A program made the position numbers and the translations under genes. Below the pieces are notes generated by a model that saw only the letters and a list, made by a program, of their open reading frames with translations, was not told the origin of the DNA and searched no databases. From Firm-04 sp045596625 (GTDB taxonomy: Bacteria; Bacillota; Clostridia; Oscillospirales; Ruminococcaceae), in NCBI GenBank assembly GCA_045596625.1, contig JAZOCU010000011.1:1-64000 (forward strand): 64,000 nt of DNA. Direction: 5' to 3'. This document shows, piece after piece, positions 24,547 to 34,394 of the stretch (the stretch's first letter is position 1; every line of letters starts with the position of its first letter).

Positions 24547-26889
24547 ATGAAAAATTCTCAGCAGTCTGAACGTGGATCTGCACAATCGAATCGACAGAAT
24601 ATAAAAAAACGCAAAAGAAAGAAGCCGCTGATTTTACGGATTCTTGGACATATCGGCTCGGTATTTGCCGTGACATTTCTTTCCTTCTTTTTGATCTTCT
24701 GTATTACCGGCAGTATCTGTGCTGTGGCTGCAACTGCATATGTTATGAATTATATGGAGTCCACGACCACAGTCAGTATCCAGGAAATGATAATGGGCTA
24801 TTCAACTAATGTATATGTCACGAATCCCGATGGAGAGCAGGAGGCGATCTATACTGTTGAAAATGCTGTGCAGCGAATCCCTGTGGATCTGGAAGTGGTA
24901 CCGCAGCATGTGCGTAATGCCTTTGTATATGGTGAGGATGAGCGTTTCTATTCCCATGAAGGCGTGGATTATAAACGTACTCTCGCAGCATTTGCCAACC
25001 TGGTTCTGGAGTTCTGGGCAACGGAACAGGGTGGTTCTACAATTACACAGCAGCTTGTCAAGAATCTTACCGGAGATAACGAAACCAGTCCTCTTCGTAA
25101 GATCCGTGAGATCTTCCGTGCCATGCAGCTCGAAAAGCGATATGATAAGGACGAGATCTTAGAGGCCTATCTCAATTATATCGGCTTTGGCGGTGCAGCA
25201 AACGGTGTTGAAAAGGCCGCACAGAAGTATTTCGGCAAATCCGTATCCGATATTTCTGTCGCCGAAGCGGCTTGTCTTGCGGCGATTCCTCAGAGTCCTG
25301 AGGTGAACAATCCCTTTGCCGGCCATTATGAAATGGCGGAGAACAAAGTAACCGGAACGACCTATCGAACCGATGTCTGGGTCAATACCGGCCGTGAAGT
25401 CAATCGTGCTCGTATGGAATATATCCTGTTCCAGATGTATGATAACGGTGCCATTACCTATGATGAATATCAAGAGGCATTGGCAGAAGAGCTTCTGTTT
25501 ACGGATACCGAGGAGTATAAGGCGCTGCATCCTGAGCTGGAAGAAGAGGAGCAGGAAGAGAAAGAAGAGTATACAAGCTGGGTTGTGGATGCTGCTCTGA
25601 ATGAGTTTGCCGAATATCTCATGGAAGAACGCGGTGTCAGTGAGCAGCGTGCATTTGCAATCATCAATTCCGGCGGTTTCCAGATTTATACCACAGTCGA
25701 TGTGGAAATGCAGAACTATGTAGAAGAAAAGTACTCTGATCTGAATAATCTGCTGAAAGGTATGACCACTGCAGATCGTACCGTGTATTATCGTGATCTG
25801 GACGGTGACGGTGTCTCCTCATTTGAGGAAAGCATGTCTTTGCAATCCGGCTTTACTGCAATTGATTATGCCGGCAATATTCTATGTACCGTTGGCGGTA
25901 TCGGAGAGAAAAAGGCTTCGCTGGGTATCAGCTATGCCAATACGGAGCCTCAGCAGCCCGGATCTGCTATTAAGCCTGTTTCGACCTATGGTTATGCTTT
26001 GTCCAATGATTATCTGACATGGGGTACGAAGGTGCTGGATTATCCTCCGCTGAAGATCAATAATCGACTCTGGCCGACCAATTACAGTACAAACAGCAGT
26101 TCTGTGAAATACAGCAATACAAAGATCAAGGTCTATACGGCGATTGAGGATTCTTATAATACGATTCCCGCATTGCTTTGTAAAACCTATGGCGTTGAGA
26201 ATATCTTTGGCTATGCAACGGGTGTTGTCGGTCTTGAGCTTGCAGAAGTGAACGATATGGATTATGCACCCCTTGCCGTTGGTGCTTTGTATCATGGCAT
26301 TACAGTGGAAGATCTTGTGAACGCCTATATGGTATATGGAAACGGTGGCTATTTCAGCGATGCCCATATTATCAGCCGTGTGGAAACCGGTGATGGCAAT
26401 CTTGTATACACCGGCGGTGCCGATTATACCGCTGTGATCGATGAGGAAACCTCTTATGTTATGAATAAGCTGCTGCAGAATGTTATCCAGAACGGTACCG
26501 GTACTTCTGCAAAGCTTTCTGCCAATGGTAAAGTGATTCCTCTTGCCGGTAAAACCGGTACCACGTCCGATTGGTATGATCTGATGTTTATGGCACTGAA
26601 TCCCGATTTTGTCAGCGGTGTATGGATCGGTTATCCCGAAAACAAGGAGATCCGCAACCACTTCTCGATTGCATCACCGAAAATCTGGAAAAATATCATT
26701 GGTGAATGGATCCAGACCCACTATTCCGGTGAGGAATTTCCTTCCTGTGATACGGTGATCTCCGGAAGAGTGTGCAATGACACCGGAAAGATCGCAGTAG
26801 AAGGCTGTCCTGCCGGAATCACAGGCTATTGGAAATCGACCAATGCACCCTATTGCGATGGCCATGAAAGTACGCTGGCTGCACCGTAA
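24547..26889 (+). CDS. Class A penicillin-binding protein (PBP1a)
   Basis: The product has 780 residues. It polymerises and cross-links peptidoglycan at the membrane. A basic cytoplasmic start and one membrane helix (about 35-65) precede the GT51 transglycosylase (about 95-280) with EDERFYSHEG and GGSTITQQLVKNL. The transpeptidase (about 380-760) has SAIK (SxxK nucleophile), SYN and KTGTT motifs. All are complete. An acidic stretch (EEEEQEEKEE) separates the two enzymes. The ATG at 24547 follows AAAGGAG by about 9 nt. It leads an apparent operon with a THUMP methyltransferase and lysA; lysA makes lysine from the diaminopimelate also used in wall peptide. Confidence 0.95.
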   Translation: MKNSQQSERGSAQSNRQNIKKRKRKKPLILRILGHIGSVFAVTFLSFFLIFCITGSICAVAATAYVMNYMESTTTVSIQEMIMGYSTNVYVTNPDGEQEAIYTVENAVQRIPVDLEVVPQHVRNAFVYGEDERFYSHEGVDYKRTLAAFANLVLEFWATEQGGSTITQQLVKNLTGDNETSPLRKIREIFRAMQLEKRYDKDEILEAYLNYIGFGGAANGVEKAAQKYFGKSVSDISVAEAACLAAIPQSPEVNNPFAGHYEMAENKVTGTTYRTDVWVNTGREVNRARMEYILFQMYDNGAITYDEYQEALAEELLFTDTEEYKALHPELEEEEQEEKEEYTSWVVDAALNEFAEYLMEERGVSEQRAFAIINSGGFQIYTTVDVEMQNYVEEKYSDLNNLLKGMTTADRTVYYRDLDGDGVSSFEESMSLQSGFTAIDYAGNILCTVGGIGEKKASLGISYANTEPQQPGSAIKPVSTYGYALSNDYLTWGTKVLDYPPLKINNRLWPTNYSTNSSSVKYSNTKIKVYTAIEDSYNTIPALLCKTYGVENIFGYATGVVGLELAEVNDMDYAPLAVGALYHGITVEDLVNAYMVYGNGGYFSDAHIISRVETGDGNLVYTGGADYTAVIDEETSYVMNKLLQNVIQNGTGTSAKLSANGKVIPLAGKTGTTSDWYDLMFMALNPDFVSGVWIGYPENKEIRNHFSIASPKIWKNIIGEWIQTHYSGEEFPSCDTVISGRVCNDTGKIAVEGCPAGITGYWKSTNAPYCDGHESTLAAP

Positions 26890-26924
26890 GACAGTATGTG
26901 TAATCCGTGAAAAGGAGGTCATTT

Positions 26925-28148
26925 TTGTCAGCAGTGACAAAAATGCAAAAGAGAATGACCCAACAGAATGAAATATCCAATGCTTCCGCATCGAAGTTGA
27001 TTCGGTATTGCTGTCCGTGCCATTTTGGTCTGGAGAGCGTGCTGAAATTTGAACTGACCCGTCTTGGTGCAGAAGATATTACGGCAGCAAACGGAAAAGT
27101 TTCCTTTTCCGGAGATCTTTCCATGATTGCGCGTGCAAATATCGGTCTTACCGTTGCAGAACGGGTATTGATCGAGCTTGCCGGTTTTTCTGTCAAGGCG
27201 CAGCGCGGAAAAACTGCCTTTGATCCGTTGTTTGACGGTGTGTATAATGCGCCGCTGGAACAGTTTATCGGCAAAGACGATGCATTTCCGGTAAAAGGAT
27301 CTTCGCTGAATTCTCAGCTTCACAGCATTCCCACTTGCCAATCTATTGTGAAAAAAGCAGCTGTGAAACGATTGCAGCGTGCTTATCATACGCAGACATT
27401 GTCCGAAAGCGGTGCTGTGCATCAATTGCAGTTTCAGATCATGAACGATCACTGCACACTGTATCTGGATACAACCGGGATGGGATTGCACAAACGCGGA
27501 TGGCGTCAGCATGCCAATGCCGCTCCGATTCGGGAAACTCTTGCTGCCGGTATTCTGGATCTTTCCAGAGTACGCTTTGACAGCCAGCTTTGTGATCCCT
27601 TCTGCGGCAGCGGAACTTTGCTTATCGAGGGAGCTTGTCGTGCTATGCGTATGGCTCCCGGCCTCCGCCGTCGTTTTGCGGCAGAACGTTGGGACTGCAT
27701 CCCGCATAAAATCTGGGAAGATGCTCGTGATGAAGCCAAGGCTCTGATTCAACGGGATGTGCCGTTTCGGGCAGTCGGATATGATATTGACCCGGAGGCA
27801 GTTGCTCTGACGCTGGAAAATGCACGAAAAGCAGGCGTTGCCGATAAGATTACGGTCAAGCAAATGGATATCAGAAAATTCCAATATCAGCAGGGACAGA
27901 TGATCCTGTGCAATCCGCCCTATGGCGAACGAATGCTGGATGTTCAGAAGGCACAGGAGCTATATCGCATTATGGGCGAAGTATTTCCTTCCGAATGCAG
28001 CTGCAGCATCATTTCTCCCGATCAGGAATTTGAAAGCTTGTTTGGCAAAAAAGCCAATAAACGCAGAAAGCTCTATAATGGTATGCTGCAGTGCCAGCTA
28101 TACCAGTATTTTCCCCCTAAGAACGCAATGGAAAGGATTGTGAAATAA
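26925..28148 (+). CDS. THUMP-domain class I RNA methyltransferase (RlmL/YpsC-like)
   Basis: The product has 407 residues. An N-terminal THUMP region (about 20-150; CPCHFGLESVLKFEL start) binds RNA. The C-terminal Rossmann methyltransferase has DPFCGSGTLLIEGA and the catalytic NPPYGERM, typical of N2-guanine methylation of 23S rRNA (position 2445 in E. coli). Translation probably begins at the TTG at 26925, six nt after AAGGAGG (26912-26918); later GTG and ATG codons are too far from it. lysA follows almost without a gap. Confidence 0.9.
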   Translation: MSAVTKMQKRMTQQNEISNASASKLIRYCCPCHFGLESVLKFELTRLGAEDITAANGKVSFSGDLSMIARANIGLTVAERVLIELAGFSVKAQRGKTAFDPLFDGVYNAPLEQFIGKDDAFPVKGSSLNSQLHSIPTCQSIVKKAAVKRLQRAYHTQTLSESGAVHQLQFQIMNDHCTLYLDTTGMGLHKRGWRQHANAAPIRETLAAGILDLSRVRFDSQLCDPFCGSGTLLIEGACRAMRMAPGLRRRFAAERWDCIPHKIWEDARDEAKALIQRDVPFRAVGYDIDPEAVALTLENARKAGVADKITVKQMDIRKFQYQQGQMILCNPPYGERMLDVQKAQELYRIMGEVFPSECSCSIISPDQEFESLFGKKANKRRKLYNGMLQCQLYQYFPPKNAMERIVK

Positions 28149-28149
28149 T

Positions 28150-29445
28150 ATGTTGACTCCGAATCTGACGGTCAATGCACAGGGGCATTTGTGTATTGGC
28201 GGTGTGGATTGTACAGATCTTGCAAAGGAATACCGGACTCCGCTTTATGTTATGGATGAAGCAGTGATCCGTACAAGCTGTAAAGGATTTCATGAGGTGC
28301 TGCAGGAAGAATATGACGGTCTGGGTATGATTTGCTATGCCAGTAAGGCATTTTCCTGCAAGGAGATCTATCGGATCATTCACAGCGAAGGCCTTGGTGC
28401 CGATGTGGTTTCCGGCGGTGAGCTGTATACTGCATTACAGGCAGGATTGCCCGCTGAAAAAATCGTGTTTCACGGCAACAGCAAGACCTATGATGAACTG
28501 ACCTTTGCGGTTTCCGAGAATGTCGGGCGCATTGTTGCCGATCATATTACTGAGCTTGCCATGCTCAATGAGATCGCTGCTGCACAAAACAAGATCGTTT
28601 CTGTCATGCTGCGGATTAAGCCTGGAATCGATGCACATACTCATGATTTCATTCAGACCGGTAAAATCGACAGCAAATTCGGTTTTGCTTTAGAGACCGG
28701 TGAGGCGATGGCTGCTGTAAAGGCTTGCAGCACCTTTTCTAATCTGAAGCTTTTGGGATTGCATTGTCATATCGGTTCGCAGATCTTTGAAACAGAGCCG
28801 TTCGCTGAGGCGGCACGTGTCATGCTGCGCTTTATGGATACCATCCGGACTGAATGTGGAATCACATTACCTGAATTGAATCTGGGTGGCGGACCCGGCA
28901 TCAAGTATGTGGAAAGTGATGATCCCAGACCCTTTGGTGAGATCATTCGAGAGATCCTCAAGGCAGTCCGTACTGCTTGCGATACTTATCGTTATCCGCA
29001 TCCGTATTTGCTCTTCGAGCCGGGACGCTCCATTGTAGGTGCATCGGGATTGACGCTGTATCGTGTTGCTGCCGTCAAGCAGATCCCTAATGTTCGTACC
29101 TATGTGCTGGTTGATGGCGGTATGTGTGATAACCCTCGTTATGCATTGTATCAGTCACAGTATGAGGCAGTATGTGCCAATCATGCCGATCAGCCAAAAG
29201 CTGCGACCGTTACCATTGGCGGCAAATGCTGCGAAAGCGGTGATCTGATCGGCGAGAATATGCCTTTGCAGATCGTTCAGCCCGGAGATTATATTGCTGT
29301 TTTGGCGACTGGGGCTTATAATTATTCCATGTCTTCAAACTATAACCGCAATCCAAGACCTGCTGTTATTATGGTGAAGGATGGTATTGCCCGTGAGATC
29401 ATCCGCCGCGAAACCTATTCCGATCTTGTGAAAAATGATCTCTGA
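28150..29445 (+). CDS. lysA: Diaminopimelate decarboxylase
   Basis: The product has 431 residues. It is a PLP-dependent fold-III decarboxylase that makes L-lysine from meso-diaminopimelate. The Schiff-base lysine lies in ICYASKAFSC (about residue 62); other family motifs are GLHCHIGSQ, NLGGGPGIKY and FEPGRSIVG. GGKCCESGD near residue 357 carries the active-site Cys contributed to the partner subunit. It starts at ATG 28150, one nucleotide after the stop of the methyltransferase. Confidence 0.95.
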   Translation: MLTPNLTVNAQGHLCIGGVDCTDLAKEYRTPLYVMDEAVIRTSCKGFHEVLQEEYDGLGMICYASKAFSCKEIYRIIHSEGLGADVVSGGELYTALQAGLPAEKIVFHGNSKTYDELTFAVSENVGRIVADHITELAMLNEIAAAQNKIVSVMLRIKPGIDAHTHDFIQTGKIDSKFGFALETGEAMAAVKACSTFSNLKLLGLHCHIGSQIFETEPFAEAARVMLRFMDTIRTECGITLPELNLGGGPGIKYVESDDPRPFGEIIREILKAVRTACDTYRYPHPYLLFEPGRSIVGASGLTLYRVAAVKQIPNVRTYVLVDGGMCDNPRYALYQSQYEAVCANHADQPKAATVTIGGKCCESGDLIGENMPLQIVQPGDYIAVLATGAYNYSMSSNYNRNPRPAVIMVKDGIAREIIRRETYSDLVKNDL

Positions 29446-29455
29446 TATAAAAGCG

Positions 29456-29492
29456 ATCCCCACAAGGCGTATTCGGCCTTGTGGGGATTCTT
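29456..29492. terminator. Intrinsic terminator of the PBP-lysA operon
   Basis: A perfect 12-bp stem ATCCCCACAAGG / CCTTGTGGGGAT (29456-29467 with 29477-29488) followed by TCTT. Confidence 0.85.
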
Positions 29493-29522
29493 ACTTCTAT
29501 GCTGACGCTGACGGTGCAAACA

Positions 29523-30401
29523 TTATCGCACGAAAATTAAAAAGATGGATAATGCAAAGGAAAATGCCATTTGAATGACTACCGCAAGAATAATATTGGC
29601 AAAGCTTGTGCCACCGTTTTGCTTCAGTGTTGCATGCAGTTCAGCTTCGCCGGCACAGCATTTCTTATATCCTTTGATTTTACGGATCGCAAATCGATAA
29701 TAGAGATAATTTCCGAAAAAGCATAGCAGAAGCGAAAATACAAGATCTGCAACACCTGTAATGCTGATCAAGGTGCGGAAGAGATTGGTTTCAATATCGA
29801 GCCATGTGAGATTCATTCCAAATTGACTTACCACCATACTCAGCGTCGAGGGAAGTCGTATCAGAAAATTGACGACGATCGTGAGGACCGTCATTGCCCA
29901 CATTTTCCGATTGGCAAAATACAGATGCGGGAAAAACAAACAGGTAAGATTGAATGAAAGCTTTCTGCCCGTTTGTTTCATAAGACGAAACAATGGCAGA
30001 TAATAAAATCGATTGGTCGCAACGAAGGCTGCCATCTCTTTGACAGTCACACCATCCATTTCTTCTGTGGGATCCAGACCAAGGCAGGGATCATCATTGA
30101 GGCGAACGCCGTCATAGAGCGTCGCATTGGGATATCCGCTTTTTTGTTCTCGGATGCGCTGCGCAGCTTGTTCGGCTTCTTCAGCACGCTTTTCGGCACG
30201 TTTCTGCTCCAGCAGCTCCTCTTGTTTCACAATCTGCCAGCTCTGTGAGGAGGCGTGCAGTGCATCGTTGATGCATTTTCCTTCTTTTTGATAACATTCT
30301 CTATGATAGGGTGTGCCGCATTCAGGACAGACAACGATGTCATCGGTCTCGATGAACTTTTGATTACAGACAATACAGGCTTGTCCGAGATAGTCAACCA
30401 T
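29523..30401 (-). CDS. RING/zinc-ribbon membrane protein, DUF2628-like
   Basis: The product has 292 residues. The N-terminus (about 1-50) has a prokaryotic RING-like zinc domain: CIVCNQKF...VVCPECGTPYHRECYQKEGKC. A charged helical linker (about 65-90) is followed by a membrane part with FNLTCLFFPHLYFANRKMW, resembling DUF2628 proteins, and three or four helices. The role is unknown. The start is at ATG 30401 with AAAGGAG upstream; 14 upstream in-frame codons lack a ribosome site. It is another envelope protein with a cytoplasmic zinc module, like those at 3.6-6.1 kb. Confidence 0.8.
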   Translation of the reverse strand: MVDYLGQACIVCNQKFIETDDIVVCPECGTPYHRECYQKEGKCINDALHASSQSWQIVKQEELLEQKRAEKRAEEAEQAAQRIREQKSGYPNATLYDGVRLNDDPCLGLDPTEEMDGVTVKEMAAFVATNRFYYLPLFRLMKQTGRKLSFNLTCLFFPHLYFANRKMWAMTVLTIVVNFLIRLPSTLSMVVSQFGMNLTWLDIETNLFRTLISITGVADLVFSLLLCFFGNYLYYRFAIRKIKGYKKCCAGEAELHATLKQNGGTSFANIILAVVIQMAFSFALSIFLIFVR

Positions 30402-30552
30402 GAATACTCTCCTTTTCTGATCGTAAGAATATAATTGTGACATTCATATTGTATCATATTTTTTCCAATTCCACAAGAGGGAATCCTGTAATTTCACGAA
30501 ATCTTCATTTTTCCTACAGAATGATCCGATGAAAATTTTTTTCAAAAAACAC

Positions 30553-30581
30553 TTGCTTTTTTCTGAGTGATATGGTATACT
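30553..30581 (+). promoter_or_regulatory. Promoter of secG
   Basis: TTGCTT (30553-30558), 17 nt, TATACT (30576-30581). Confidence 0.65.
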
Positions 30582-30638
30582 TATAAAGAACATTTTATGC
30601 CTTGGCGTGAGCCTTGCGAAAAGAAAGGAAATCAGTAT

Positions 30639-30893
30639 ATGCATCCCGTTGAAATTATTGGTGGCGTTTTGTTGCTTATTGCTTGTGTATTACTCGTTAT
30701 TTTAGGCTTGGTGCAGGATCGCAAGACCGACCAGAATATGGCTACCGCAATTACCGGTACGGCAAATGATTCTCATTTCAGCAAGAATGAGGGACGCACA
30801 AAAGAAGCAATCATGAAAAGATGGACACTGTGGCTTGCCGTGATCTTTTTTGTTGCAACTCTTGTTGTTACGATTTTGCCTGTTTATCTCTGA
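30639..30893 (+). CDS. secG: Preprotein translocase subunit SecG
   Basis: The product has 84 residues, two membrane helices (about 4-24 and 62-82) and a Gly/Asn/Thr-rich loop (ATAITGTANDSHFSKNEGRT) between them, the standard SecG form. It assists SecYE in export. The ATG follows GAAAGGAA. The secG-rnr order is a common Firmicutes arrangement; smpB, often third, is not present here. Confidence 0.9.
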   Translation: MHPVEIIGGVLLLIACVLLVILGLVQDRKTDQNMATAITGTANDSHFSKNEGRTKEAIMKRWTLWLAVIFFVATLVVTILPVYL

Positions 30894-30897
30894 AAGC

Positions 30898-30939
30898 AAA
30901 ACGCTCTGTTCTCCCATTGCGGAGTGCAGAGCGTTTTTT
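30898..30939 (+). terminator. Terminator or attenuator between secG and rnr
   Basis: A stem AAAACGCTCTG-type (30898-30908 with 30927-30937) followed by TTTTTT lies between two genes that are usually cotranscribed, so it may only partly reduce rnr expression. Confidence 0.8.
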
Positions 30940-30950
30940 CAACCTATACG

Positions 30951-30987
30951 GAAAGGAGTGCTGTCACAAAGACAGCGTGAATCAAAA
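30951..30987 (+). promoter_or_regulatory. Ribosome site separated from the rnr start by a hairpin
   Basis: GAAAGGAG (30951-30958) lies 28 nt before the ATG (30987), too far to work directly. Between them GCTGTC-ACAAA-GACAGC (30960-30976) folds into a 6-bp hairpin; folding it leaves about 11 nt, a workable spacing. An in-frame stop (30978) excludes an earlier start. Confidence 0.55.
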
Positions 30988-33200
30988 TGAAAAAAAACCA
31001 AAAGAATAAGCGTCATACTGCAAAACGATCTGTCAGGAAGGATAGTGGTGTTTTACAGCGATCGGAAAATGCAGTCAGCAAGGCAAACGTGAATCCTGCC
31101 GAAGTTGATAGCTTTGTCAAACGGATCCGCACATTTCTAGTCAAGGAGAATGGCAGACCGCTGCGAGCCAAGGATCTGATGTCAAAATGTCGAGGCAGAG
31201 GAAAGCTTGCTTTTCAGCGTGCATTGTTACAGATGCAGCAAAGCGGTGAGGTGGCTGTAAGGCATAACGGATATGTATTATCAGCGGCTGTCGGCATGAT
31301 CAAAGGGACTTTGACAGCATTGCATCGTACCTATGGCTTTGCACAGCCTGAGGATGGCGGCGCACAGTTCTTTATTCCCGGCCGAGATCTGAAGGGTGCT
31401 ATGCCCGGTGATGTTTTGCTTCTCCAGCCAATGGGCATGAGCAGTCGTGGGGATTCACCGGAAGCAGCTGTGGTAACGGTGATCCATGCCGTTCCTGCTC
31501 AGGCAGCCGGTATGCTGGTTGAGGAAGCAGGGGAGCTTCGGTTTTTGCCGGATACCCTTTGCCGTCAGACATTGACTGTGACCAATCTCGGAGAAAGCAT
31601 TGCCAAGGCAGGAGACAAAGTTGTTGTTAGTATTGTATATCGTGGCCAGAGACACTCTGAGCATAAAGTGCAGATCGATGCGGTGCTTGGAAGCTCAGAT
31701 TCTGCCTTTGCCTGTTCCAAAGCGATCGTAGCGGTCAGCGGTGCACCGATGGTGTTTTCTCAGGATGCGCTGGAAGATGCCGATGCGCTTTCTGCAGCCG
31801 GCATATCTGAGGAGGAATGTGCAGGACGTTTGGATTTGCGTCATAGTCAAGTGCCGATTTTCACAATTGACGGTGCCGATACCAAGGATATTGATGATGC
31901 GATTTCCATTGAAAGAACAGCCGACGGTTATCGTCTTGGTGTGCATATTGCTGATGTATCCCATTATGTACGTCCCGATTCTCCGTTGGACGAGAATGCC
32001 TTTGCAAGAGGAACCAGTGTATATTATGCCGATGCGGTGATCCCAATGCTGCCGAAATCCTTATCCAACGGGATCTGCTCTTTGTTTGCCAATACGGATC
32101 GATTGGCACTTTCTGCGCTAATGGAACTGAATGCTCAGGGTGAGATCCTTTCTTATCGTTTTGAAAAGACGATCATTCATTCTTGCTTGCAAGGCGTATA
32201 TCGAGAAGTCAATGCTGTGTTTGACGGCACTGCAGATGCTCAGATCGAAGCCAAGTATGCTGCCGTGAAGCCTTCTCTGCTGATATTGCGTGAGTTGCTT
32301 GCACAGCGTCTTGCTGCACGCCGCCGCCGTGGTGCACCCTCGCTGGAAACTGAAGAAAGTGCATTCAGCATCAATGCGGACGGCATTTGTGATGAGATCT
32401 TTGCCCGTACCCGTGCAGAGGCCGAGGAGCTGATTGAAGAATGTATGCTGCTTGCCAATGAAGCTGCTGCGAAGTTTGCAAGATCGCGTCAATTGCCTTT
32501 TATATATCGTGTTCACGAGCAGCCGCCGGAAGAGAAGGTGCAGCGTCTTGCTGAAGCTTTGGATCAGCTTGGGATTCCGCACCCCGAGCTGCTTGATCCA
32601 TCGCCATCGGATTATTCCGCCATTCTTGCCTCTGTTGCAGAGCATCCGCTGAAATCAGTGGTGCATCAACTGGTACTGCGTGCAATGGCAAAGGCATGCT
32701 ATGGCGTTGATCCTCTTGGACATTTTGGTCTTGCATTGAAGGATTATGCTCACTTTACGTCACCGATCCGTCGTTATCCGGATCTGATGGTGCATCGGAT
32801 GATCTCAACTCAATTAACGGGCGAACGTCTGGATCATGCGCAGGATCTGGTACGCAAGGCTGCAGATCAAAGTTCTGTGACCGAGCTGCGCGCACAGCAG
32901 ATCGAGCGCCAGTGCGAAGACTGTTATCGTGCCGAATATATGCAGCAGCATCTCGGAGAAGAACTGGATGGTGTAATTTCTGGTCTGACAGAATTCGGCA
33001 TCTATGTGATGCTTCCCAATACGGTTGAGGGTATGATCGCTTTGGATGATCTGCCGAATGGCGAATATGCTTATGACGGATTCTTCTGTTTAACCGAACT
33101 GCGCTCCGGTACACGCTATACGCTGGGACAAACTCTTCGTGTGCAGTGTGTCAGAGCTGATGTCGGCAGCGGTCATATTGATTTTACGCTGTTGTCTTAA
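30987..33200 (+). CDS. rnr: Ribonuclease R
   Basis: The product has 737 residues. It is a 3'-5' exoribonuclease that degrades structured RNA. A basic N-terminal tail leads into a winged-helix region (about 45-95), cold-shock domains (about 100-260), the RNB catalytic domain (about 285-610) with the metal-binding FTIDGADTKDIDDAIS, and a C-terminal S1 domain (about 650-735; GVISGLTEFGIYVML). The Lys-rich tail usual at the C-terminus is missing, while the N-terminus is Lys/Arg-rich. Translation may depend on a hairpin between the ribosome site and the ATG. Confidence 0.94.
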   Translation: MKKNQKNKRHTAKRSVRKDSGVLQRSENAVSKANVNPAEVDSFVKRIRTFLVKENGRPLRAKDLMSKCRGRGKLAFQRALLQMQQSGEVAVRHNGYVLSAAVGMIKGTLTALHRTYGFAQPEDGGAQFFIPGRDLKGAMPGDVLLLQPMGMSSRGDSPEAAVVTVIHAVPAQAAGMLVEEAGELRFLPDTLCRQTLTVTNLGESIAKAGDKVVVSIVYRGQRHSEHKVQIDAVLGSSDSAFACSKAIVAVSGAPMVFSQDALEDADALSAAGISEEECAGRLDLRHSQVPIFTIDGADTKDIDDAISIERTADGYRLGVHIADVSHYVRPDSPLDENAFARGTSVYYADAVIPMLPKSLSNGICSLFANTDRLALSALMELNAQGEILSYRFEKTIIHSCLQGVYREVNAVFDGTADAQIEAKYAAVKPSLLILRELLAQRLAARRRRGAPSLETEESAFSINADGICDEIFARTRAEAEELIEECMLLANEAAAKFARSRQLPFIYRVHEQPPEEKVQRLAEALDQLGIPHPELLDPSPSDYSAILASVAEHPLKSVVHQLVLRAMAKACYGVDPLGHFGLALKDYAHFTSPIRRYPDLMVHRMISTQLTGERLDHAQDLVRKAADQSSVTELRAQQIERQCEDCYRAEYMQQHLGEELDGVISGLTEFGIYVMLPNTVEGMIALDDLPNGEYAYDGFFCLTELRSGTRYTLGQTLRVQCVRADVGSGHIDFTLLS

Positions 33201-33285
33201 GGATGTCGGTGTTCCCTGCCATCCAATGGAAAAAGACTTTACTTTTTATCAGTTTTATGCTATACTGAATAAGATTGCTGATTAA

Positions 33286-33305
33286 CTGACAGATCATGCT
33301 GTCAG
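33286..33305 (+). promoter_or_regulatory. Leader hairpin of the dnaD-like operon
   Basis: CTGACAG-ATCATG-CTGTCAG, a perfect 7-bp stem, lies 27 nt before the ATG of the DnaD-like gene and after a candidate TATACT -10. Its function is not known. Confidence 0.45.
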
Positions 33306-33332
33306 AGGAATAAAGGATGACAGGAAATCACC

Positions 33333-34361
33333 ATGGAAGTTTATCTGAATCAAGGACAATTCTTTTTTGTACCGTATGCTGTGACCGAGCATTTTCTAAA
33401 GCTTGCAACGCACGATCAGCTGAAGATCTTGCTTTTTGTGCTTGCCCATCATGGACAGACGTTAACTGATGCCGAGATTGCAAGACAATGTGGTGTGCGT
33501 CCGGAGAATGTAGAAGAAGCACTGATTTTCTGGCAGCAGGTCAATGTGTTATCCAATACCTCTCAGTCAATACAGACGATGGTTCCAGGTTCGGCAGCAG
33601 ATGCTGTTGCTGTTCCCTTAGAAGTACCGGTCGAACCGGAAGCGGCATCAAAGCAGCAAGCTGCTGTTATGGCGACCAGCGGCAGCTTTTCTATGCGTCC
33701 TTCTGAAATAGCGGAGCGTAAACAATCCGATCCTGCCATTGCAGCGATGATGACAGCGGCAGAAAAATGTGCCGGACATCTGCTGACCCATACCGAAATG
33801 CGCAGTCTGTTTTGGATGCATGATTATCTGGGCCTATCTCCCGATGCGATCATTATGCTGCTGGCATTTTGTCAGAGCGAAAATCTCTTTCAGGTTCGAT
33901 ATATGGAGCAAATTGCTGTGGAATGGCATGAGCGGAGTATTCTGACCCACGAACAAGTGCAGCAGGATATCCAGCGCCGCACCGAGGCACGAAGCTATAC
34001 CGGTAAAATCATGAAGCTCTTTGAAATGACACGTCGTCCCACTGCAAAGCAGCAGAGCTATATTGATGAATGGCAGCGGCAGGGCGATCCGCTTGAGCTG
34101 GTTGCGCTTGCTTATGAACGTACCAGAGAGCATTGCGACGATAAACTGAGATTCTCATATCTCGATGGAATTCTGAAACGCTGGCGTGCAGCCGGGATCA
34201 GAACCCGTGCTCAGGCAGAGGCCATGGATCAATCCTTTTATGCCAAAAAGAATCCCAACGGTGGAAACAAAGCAACAGCTGCTTCCAATACGGATTCTAC
34301 TGCAAACGGTGAGCATTCCTATAATCTTGAAGATTTCAAGGCGCTGATGAATCAATTCTGA
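33333..34361 (+). CDS. DnaD-domain primosome protein
   Basis: The product has 342 residues. An N-terminal winged-helix (about 1-75: EHFLKLATHDQLKILLFVLAHH...) is followed by a variable linker and DnaD domains (about 140-300) with the MHDYLGLSPDAIIMLLAFC segment and the C-terminal FSYLDGILKRWRAAGI motif. In Firmicutes DnaD bridges DnaA and the helicase loader during replication initiation. The helicase loader gene follows after 33 nt, as expected for the pair. Confidence 0.9.
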   Translation: MEVYLNQGQFFFVPYAVTEHFLKLATHDQLKILLFVLAHHGQTLTDAEIARQCGVRPENVEEALIFWQQVNVLSNTSQSIQTMVPGSAADAVAVPLEVPVEPEAASKQQAAVMATSGSFSMRPSEIAERKQSDPAIAAMMTAAEKCAGHLLTHTEMRSLFWMHDYLGLSPDAIIMLLAFCQSENLFQVRYMEQIAVEWHERSILTHEQVQQDIQRRTEARSYTGKIMKLFEMTRRPTAKQQSYIDEWQRQGDPLELVALAYERTREHCDDKLRFSYLDGILKRWRAAGIRTRAQAEAMDQSFYAKKNPNGGNKATAASNTDSTANGEHSYNLEDFKALMNQF

Positions 34362-34394
34362 ACGATATTACGCAAAGGAGCGTGACGTTTTTCC

